From Cladobotryum mycophilum (Eukaryota > Ascomycota > Sordariomycetes > Hypocreales > Hypocreaceae), in NCBI GenBank assembly GCA_036429605.1, contig JAVFKD010000016.1, forward strand, positions 682,001 to 746,000: DNA of 64,000 bases, in the 5' to 3' direction. Position 1 is the stretch's first letter; every line of letters starts with the position of its first letter. Made by a program: the position numbers and the translations under genes. Shown piece after piece: positions 58,817 to 64,000 of this stretch. The notes below the pieces were generated by a model. The model did no database searches, was not told the origin of the DNA, and saw only the letters and a program-made list of their open reading frames with translations.

Positions 58817-59819
58817 CTAGTCAAGCAGTCTCATCACTGTAACACCATCCCAAAGCGGGAGCATCACGCTCTGCAGTCTGGGCTCACTCTTGACCTGCTC
58901 GTTAAACACCTTGAGCGCCTTGACCTGGCCGTCAAAGCGCTCCTTGGCACCCAGCGCAGGGTCGTAGGGTAATGTCGAGTCCACAACGCGGCCGGCGCGG
59001 AGGACATTGTCCGCAATGATGAGCGCACCGGGGCGCAACAGGCGGTTGGGGCTGCCAGGCTTGGAGGTCTCGAGCATTAGGGTTAGGTAAGTCGAGTAGT
59101 TGGGCTTGTCGGCGTCCATAAAGACCAGATCGTACGGCTCGCTTGGCTGCAACTTGGGGAGACTGTTGGGTGTGTGGCCGACACGCCGCATGAGTCAGAA
59201 AAATGAAATGTCTTTGGGCGGCAGGTTCATGCAAGGGAAGGGAAAATCGAATCACGTACGTCTCGGCTGCAGGACCCACAAGGATCTCAACGTTGTTAAT
59301 GCCGTGTTTGGCAAAGGCCTCTTCGGACAGTTTTGCGAATTCAGGGACGAATTCGAGACCGGTGACATGTCCATCCGGACCAACTGCGTGAGACCAGACC
59401 ATGCAGGAGTAACCAAGATAGACACCGACTTCGAGGACTGTTGACATTGTGACCCCCATGTTAGCTCGAGCCGTCCCTCCAATGCAAGCAAGGGTGAAGA
59501 AAGAACCAGTGAGCATGAGCTGGCGGATGTAAGTGCTGACTGATGCTCTGTGTGTGTGTGTGTGTGTGTGTGTCTGTGCCTGTGTGGAAAAATGCACTCA
59601 AATCGTACCTCGCTTTGCACCAACCGTATTGGCGAGGAAAAGATGAAGCTGGGACTGAAAGTCGGAGCTCAACATGATGGAATCCTCATGGCTAGAAACG
59701 CTTTGGTGATAGTCGGTGATGAACTTGGGGACCACGGTCGAGTGCTGGGACGCATATTCGGAGACCTTCTCCCCAAGCTCGGGGGTGGCGTACAAGTAGG
59801 AACTGTCAACACCCTTCAT
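58817..59819 (-). CDS. SAM-dependent O-methyltransferase (family 3, CCoAOMT-like)
   Basis: Exons at 59609-59819, 59260-59437 and 58817-59162 give 244 aa. Introns are 59438-59607 (GTACGA...CAACAG) and 59163-59259 (GTACGT...CAACAG). The SAM motif VLEVGVYLGYSCMVW starts near residue 71. GHVTGLEFVPE places the ribose-binding acidic residue, and YDLVFMDADKPNY and ALIIADNVL carry the metal-binding aspartates of cation-dependent catechol-type O-methyltransferases. Length equals the family norm. The enzyme likely methylates a small phenolic or catechol substrate in the cytosol; no other metabolic genes lie beside it, so a pathway cannot be named. Intron 1 contains a (TG)12 tract (59548-59572). No frame problem. 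Confidence 0.88.
59548..59572. repeat. (TG)12 tract in the O-methyltransferase intron 1
   Basis: An uninterrupted dinucleotide run inside the first intron, which is 170 nt long. Confidence 0.93.
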
Positions 59820-60291
59820 GATTAAAGGTGAGTGAAGATGTGATGTAAAGTGATGTGATGTGATGTATAGAGTAGTAAGAGTAAGATTGATAAACAAGTC
59901 ACAGAGAAATGGGACAAGCAAGCAAGAGAGCAAGCAAACGAATTCTTTTGGGACCAATGCCTCTTAATAAAGCATGCCAAGTGAAACTTGAGAGAGAGAG
60001 TAAGAAAAAAAAAAGCAAGTAGGAGAGGGAGAAAAAAAAGCTTGGGTAAGCCTAGACATGATGTGATGATGCTTTGGCTTGGCTACTTGTAGATTAAGTG
60101 AACAGGGCCAAGTGGGGTGTGGTCCGAGTTGCATTTGCGTAGCGAGGGAGGGATGATGCAAAAGAGGTTTCACTTGAGCTGAGAAGAGGGAGGATCCGTC
60201 GATGATGGTCCATACCTTGTAGTAGTAGTAGTAGAAGTAGTATTAGTAGTAGTAGCTCAGGCAAGTCATGGTAATTCTGTAGATTGGTAGC

Positions 60292-60336
60292 TACTAGGCA
60301 AGTATCTACTGCCTAGTACCTACACGTAGTAGGTAC
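60292..60336. repeat. Two adjacent perfect inverted repeats
   Basis: TACTAGGCA (60292-60300) pairs with TGCCTAGTA (60310-60318) across a 9-nt loop. GTACCTAC (60316-60323) pairs with GTAGGTAC (60329-60336) across ACGTA. The arms overlap by three bases. Confidence 0.85.
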
Positions 60337-60904
60337 GAAGAACCTTGAGAGGTCGAAGAGGCTGGCTCGCCCCTGGAGAAAAGAGTACCTACCCTACCTT
60401 GCCTCCTAACCTAGGACCGACCTCCCTTGTATTACTTACAGTTATTGTTGTTTATTAGCTACCGTATTATCCCTAGTTGCCGTCGACCATGGCGATGCTG
60501 ATTGGGTCACGGCACTTGATTGGCACTATAGAGCCAGCTAAAATACAGCGACAAAATGGAGTTGCCTAGATGCGCTATGGCGAAGCTAAGGGTAGACGAT
60601 CTACTCTGTGCCTACCTAGGCAACTACTAAGGACTGGCATTCTTGCGGTCAGTGAGTGATGGATGTGTGTGTGTTATGTGATGCATGGTGTGATATGTGA
60701 TGTGATGGATGTGCCGTGGATGTGATGCTGATGGACCCCGAGAGGTCATGGGCTTCCATTATGCATCTTGCGCCCTGAATAGATTAAACCCAATGGCCCA
60801 ATTAGGGAGGGTGTGGTCATCGTCATGCAATTCAGATGCAATCCCTCGACTTTCCCATGCCTTGGAAGGAGAAATCTCGGAAAAGGGAAACCTATCACAG
60901 CTGA

Positions 60905-60962
60905 GCTTGTACTACCTGAACTTGTACCTGCACTTGTACCTGTACTTGTACCTGTACCCGTA
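60905..60962. repeat. Short tandem repeat of CTTGTACCTG-type units
   Basis: About four or five units of 10-12 bp (CTTGTACCTGCA, CTTGTACCTGTA) in direct orientation, intergenic. Confidence 0.8.
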
Positions 60963-62560
60963 CTATTGTTTCCCGATGGAATATCCATGGATGGCAACAA
61001 GGCCAATCATGACGCGAAGCGTTTACTGAGACAGATGGGTACTGCATCTATATTGCACTCGATAAACAAATCTCTGTCGTAATCGAGTAGATACCTACCT
61101 TACAAGTAGTAGGTAGGACATGCTCCCCCGTAACCTGACCAGTTGGCATCTAATAAAGAGACACACTGGACGAACGGAACAGGTCAGCCCCCAAATACAG
61201 AAAAAGAAGGCAAAATAAAATTCCCTATCATGGGAACACTAATTGAATACCACTGTAGTCTGACGCCTCGCCCCCTTTGCCCTTTCCCCAGTCTCAATGA
61301 TACGTACCTACGCAATGGATGGGATATTCCACGGGCATCATTGGATCACTGTTGGGGAAGAAGAAAAAATCTGTACGAAAGACTGAAGTGGGTAAGTGCA
61401 TCACTAAACTAACCTGTATTGCAGCACATGTTTTGCTTCTTCATCATCAACAAAGAAAAAGAAAAGAACACATAAACAAACAAAACAAAACAAAAAACAA
61501 AACAAACCCAAAAAAATTTATGTTAGATGGCGTATTCCATTTGGCATTTCCACTACCAAAAGCCACCCGACCATCCCATTCCCAAGCAACCGGCGCGCCA
61601 CCCTCCAAAATACCCCTGACGACGATCGTTTTTTCTCTCTCGCCGATTGAGAAAGGGACCCATGAATTTTAGTAGGGTGACATTTTAACCATTCGACAGC
61701 TCGACCAGGGGGTGGAGGACGATTCGTAAATTAGGAAGGCAATATATCCCGCCGGCATGGTTCACTATCGGCCAGCCTCATGACACCATCCCAACTGATT
61801 GATAAGGGGTCCCCATTTCCAATGGCCGAATGTCCCGCAGAAGGCGATTTGTTCCCCATAGATTGTAATGTCTGACCAAGCAAAGAGAGACCCCAGAAGA
61901 GGGGGGAGGTGGCACAAAGTCTGGAACCGAAACTTGCATTGACGTATTGACATGGGATGACGCTAATATCGGCACTTGGTGATGAGACAAAAAACGATAA
62001 TTCGCCGCAGGTACGAGGTCGGCATGAAACTCTTTTCTTCCTTCTTTCACATGAAGATGTTGACACGTGGACATGTGGAAGGGAAGGGGGTTTAGATACC
62101 CCATGATATGAGATGAAGAACGAAAGACTTAAACTATAGAGAGAGAAAACTAGAGCAATAGGAAAAGAAAAACAAAGCGAAATAAACCATACAAAATTCA
62201 GAGAAACAAGACAAGGTAACAGGAACCGAGAGAAACATTAGAAAGTACAGAACAGACAAAGCCCGATTACATTCCCTCAGTGGGCCGTGTAGTTTCATCT
62301 CCCAACTCGCTCAAACAGCTCAAACCGTTCATGATCCCGCTTCTCGGCGCATTCAGCTACCACCATATATCCTCCTCCTCCTCCTATCTGGCTTCCTAAG
62401 AGAGTAGACACCCCATACAGGGAGGACACGCCAGTTAATAGGCCAAGACGATAGGGCGGGAAATCATTTCAACACACCCCCCCCTTTGGACGCCGGGTTT
62501 GCTGTTCCGTAGAGGTGGGATGGCAACGTAAGAAAGCTTGCCGCCCCCTTGCAGCCTTGC

Positions 62561-63022
62561 TCATTTTGGGGGACAACAAGTGCCAAACTTGGCATAGATG
62601 AATATGGCGATGTAAAAACCTATAAGGAACATCGCGCCAAGCGAGAACAGCATGACGACATGGTGAGCCGACCGCTTATGCCTCGCCCTGGGGTCCTTTG
62701 CCTTCCGCACGGCGTCCTCCAATTCCCCGACGTCCCTGAACTCGGCGCAGTCCGAGGACGTCCCGTTGCATATCCTGATGGGGGAGCCGGCCTGGATCTT
62801 GCCCTTGAGCTTCTGAAGGTCGTCGTACGTGGCGCTGACGTTGACCGGTATCGAGGCCGGGGGGATGGGCGCGTCTAGGTATCTGACGTTCTGGGGGACG
62901 GGCACCAGAGCTCCTGTTTGGCCGACGAGGGATAGGAAAGTGACGAAGTAGAAGAAGGAGAAGATGGAGACGAGGAAAAAGGAGAAGGAGAAGGTGACCA
63001 ACTTTACTATGGAAAACCGCAT
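62561..63022 (-). CDS. Small membrane protein, array member A
   Basis: The start ATG is the complement of 63020-63022; 153 aa, intronless. A long hydrophobic signal or anchor (LVTFSFSFFLVSIFSFFYF) is followed by an ectodomain of about 70 residues containing ICNGTSSDCAEFRDVGELED. A basic stretch (KAKDPRARHKRSAHH) precedes one transmembrane helix (VVMLFSLGAMFLIGFYIAIF), and the short tail ends YAKFGTCCPPK. I do not recognise the family. It shares the arrangement C-x(n)-C-x-x-F-x-[ND]-x-x-E-L-E, helix, and Cys-containing tail with its neighbours at 63196-63618 and 63789-64000, so these are tandem paralogs. N-T-S sites in the ectodomain suggest N-glycosylation and an outward-facing domain. Confidence 0.7.
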   Translation of the reverse strand: MRFSIVKLVTFSFSFFLVSIFSFFYFVTFLSLVGQTGALVPVPQNVRYLDAPIPPASIPVNVSATYDDLQKLKGKIQAGSPIRICNGTSSDCAEFRDVGELEDAVRKAKDPRARHKRSAHHVVMLFSLGAMFLIGFYIAIFIYAKFGTCCPPK

Positions 63023-63195
63023 CGTGAAAAGAAATGTTTGTTTCGTGGAAATAGATTTGGGAAATCCCCCTTTCTTTTCTTTTTTCTGTGCTGATTTCTT
63101 TTTTTGGTAAAGGTGTGGTTTTTGTTTGATGATGGATAACCGCAGGAGGAAGGGTGATGGTGATGGTGGTGGAGGTGGTGTATCTTGTTTTTTTT

Positions 63196-63618
63196 TCAAC
63201 ACTTGCATACACCTCCCTTTATCGCCACGCCTATACCGATCCATATAAACGCCAGCAGCCACGCGATGGACCAGTGGTAGGGTCCGGGTATATGGCTCTG
63301 CCTCGTCCTTTTTGGGTTTCCGTAGCCGCTCTCCTCCAGCTCCGTGGCGTTCTTGAACCTGACGCAGGTGGACTTCCCCTGGGGGCAGACGGCAAAGGAC
63401 GTGTTGGCGGGGAGAATGTGCTTGATCTCCTCGTACCCTTGGCTCGTGAGGTTGACCGGTATGTAGACGCCCGGCGGGCCGGAGTATTTCAGCCTGGTGA
63501 GGCTCAGGGGGATGGGCATCAAGCCGTTTGCTGGGCTGACGAGGAACAAGAGGGAGAAGAGGGAGGAGAAGAAGAAGAAGGAGAAAAAGAAAGAAGAGGG
63601 CGCAATGGTAGATTTCAT
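63196..63618 (-). CDS. Small membrane protein, array member B
   Basis: The start ATG is the complement of 63616-63618; 140 aa, intronless. Signal peptide FFFSFFFFSSLFSLLFLVSP is followed by NGLMPIPLSLTRLKYSGPPG and YIPVNLTSQGYEEIKHILP (compare PASIPVNVSATYDDLQKLKG of member A). The motif VCPQGKSTCVRFKNATELEE comes next, then a basic segment and a helix (AWLLAFIWIGIGVAI) ending KGGVCKC. Spacing to member A is 173 bp and to member C 170 bp, as expected for tandem duplication. Possible N-glycosylation sites are NLT, NTS and NAT. Function unknown; a surface or secretory-pathway protein is inferred. Confidence 0.72.
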   Translation of the reverse strand: MKSTIAPSSFFFSFFFFSSLFSLLFLVSPANGLMPIPLSLTRLKYSGPPGVYIPVNLTSQGYEEIKHILPANTSFAVCPQGKSTCVRFKNATELEESGYGNPKRTRQSHIPGPYHWSIAWLLAFIWIGIGVAIKGGVCKC

Positions 63619-63652
63619 CTTGGAGTTGTAGGTAGATTCTGTGAATCTTTCG

Positions 63653-63674
63653 TGGTGTGTGTGTGTGTGTGTGT
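63653..63674. repeat. (GT)n tract between array members B and C
   Basis: A dinucleotide run sits in the promoter-side spacer of member B. Confidence 0.9.
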
Positions 63675-63788
63675 ATGTGATGGTAATGGTGATGGTGATA
63701 GTGATGATGATGAGGGGGAAGGGGGAGGGGGAGGAGTTTGTTGAAAATAAGACTCAAGAATGTTTTTTTTTGTGTTTTGCCCTGTGGT

Positions 63789-64000
63789 TTAACAGGTACA
63801 TTTACCACCCCTTATCCCAAAAGCGAACCCCAGCCACACAATCGCAAAGATCAACCCAAACACCAAGTTCTGATAGTAGTAAAGGGGTATCTCCCCCTCT
63901 TCCTCGTCCTCGCGGCCCAGAACGGGCTGCTCTCTAGCTCCGTGGCGTTCTTGAACTCGACGCAGGCCGACCCGTTGCTGGGGCAGAAGACAAACGACGT
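63789..64000 (-). CDS. Small membrane protein, array member C, 3' part
   Basis: The upstream end lies beyond the window. The visible part reads TSFVFCPSNGSACVEFKNAT, then ELE, a basic RTRKRG segment and a helix (NLVFGLIFAIVWLGFAFGI) ending RGGKCTC at the TAA (63789-63791). It matches member B closely. The two halves are in different frames: at the C5 run (plus strand) 63893-63897 one more base is needed to pass from RTRKRG to EIPLYYYQNLVFGLIF. This is the same type of break seen in other genes here. Confidence 0.65.
   Translation of the reverse strand, partial: VVCLLPQQRVGLRRVQERHGAREQPVLGREDEEEGEIPLYYYQNLVFGLIFAIVWLGFAFGIRGGKCTC

Larger units (their letters stand above)
59820..62560. other. 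Intergenic 2.7 kb, no gene recognised
   Basis: No supported gene. It has a TAG-repeat tract (60219-60256), two adjacent perfect hairpins (60292-60336), many CCTACCTA-type motifs (60300-60620) and a CTTGTACCTG-type repeat (60905-60962). Confidence 0.5.

Noticed and set aside
60709..61082. Repetitive Leu/Tyr or Val/Pro reading frames
   Set aside because: These are different frames of the CTTGTACCTG tandem repeat with no other coding signal.
62561..63808. A 415-codon minus-strand frame running through the array
   Set aside because: It overlaps member B in a different frame and its upstream part is low-complexity. The real member A starts at 63022.
11040..63897. Programmed ribosomal frameshifting at G/C runs as an exotic explanation of the repeated frame breaks
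   Set aside because: It would have to occur in unrelated housekeeping genes, twice in some, with no shared slippery heptamer or downstream structure that I can see. Consensus error is far simpler, though cDNA would settle it.

Overview
The window looks like nuclear DNA of a filamentous ascomycete, most likely a Sordariomycete and possibly Hypocreales. The genes have short spliceosomal introns (about 50-170 nt, GTRNGT...CTNAC...YAG), long AT-poor spacers full of microsatellites, and typically fungal families (HET, DUF3405, PalI/SUR7, GH16 with a GPI tail, F-box/ankyrin proteins). The species call is inference.

Layout. 1-10.9 kb is accessory in character: the 5' part of a membrane DnaJ gene, three near-identical intron-containing tRNA-Arg(ACG) genes that bracket a HET-domain gene, a secreted PLC-like phosphodiesterase, an F-box/LRR-like gene, and a decayed minus-strand relic resembling a STAND/NACHT protein. 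10.9-19.4 kb holds, all on the minus strand, a short-chain dehydrogenase, the replication-checkpoint adaptor MRC1/claspin and the inositol-1-phosphate synthase INO1 with a 5'-UTR intron. 19.4-24.5 kb is about 5 kb without a gene, followed by a LIM-domain protein (24.5-26.7). 30.6-37.2 kb carries a DUF3405 type II membrane protein, an unrecognised acidic protein and mitochondrial methionyl-tRNA formyltransferase. 41.1-48.1 kb holds a GPI-anchored GH16 glucanase, an uncertain small gene, and a divergent pair made of Mediator subunit MED1 and an RRM-like protein. 49.4-54.9 kb has two related F-box-like/ankyrin genes with a small secreted/membrane protein between them. 57.5-59.8 kb holds a PalI/SUR7 protein and an O-methyltransferase. 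62.5-64.0 kb is a tandem array of three paralogous small membrane proteins that I do not recognise; the last runs off the window.

Two results stand out. First, at least twelve reading-frame breaks, in nine genes, are each explained by one missing base in a G/C run of five or six. Conserved housekeeping genes (INO1, MED1, FMT1) are among them. The simplest reading is homopolymer undercalling in the assembly rather than a cluster of pseudogenes, and gene models here need correcting before any gene is called broken. Second, the small-membrane-protein array, with a possible diverged member at 52.4 kb, shares a layout of signal peptide, CP-x(n)-C-x-x-F-x-N-x-[ST] motif, transmembrane helix and Cys-rich tail, and is the best candidate for an undescribed family.

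Exon boundaries were worked out by hand from splice signals and protein continuity; no database search was possible.
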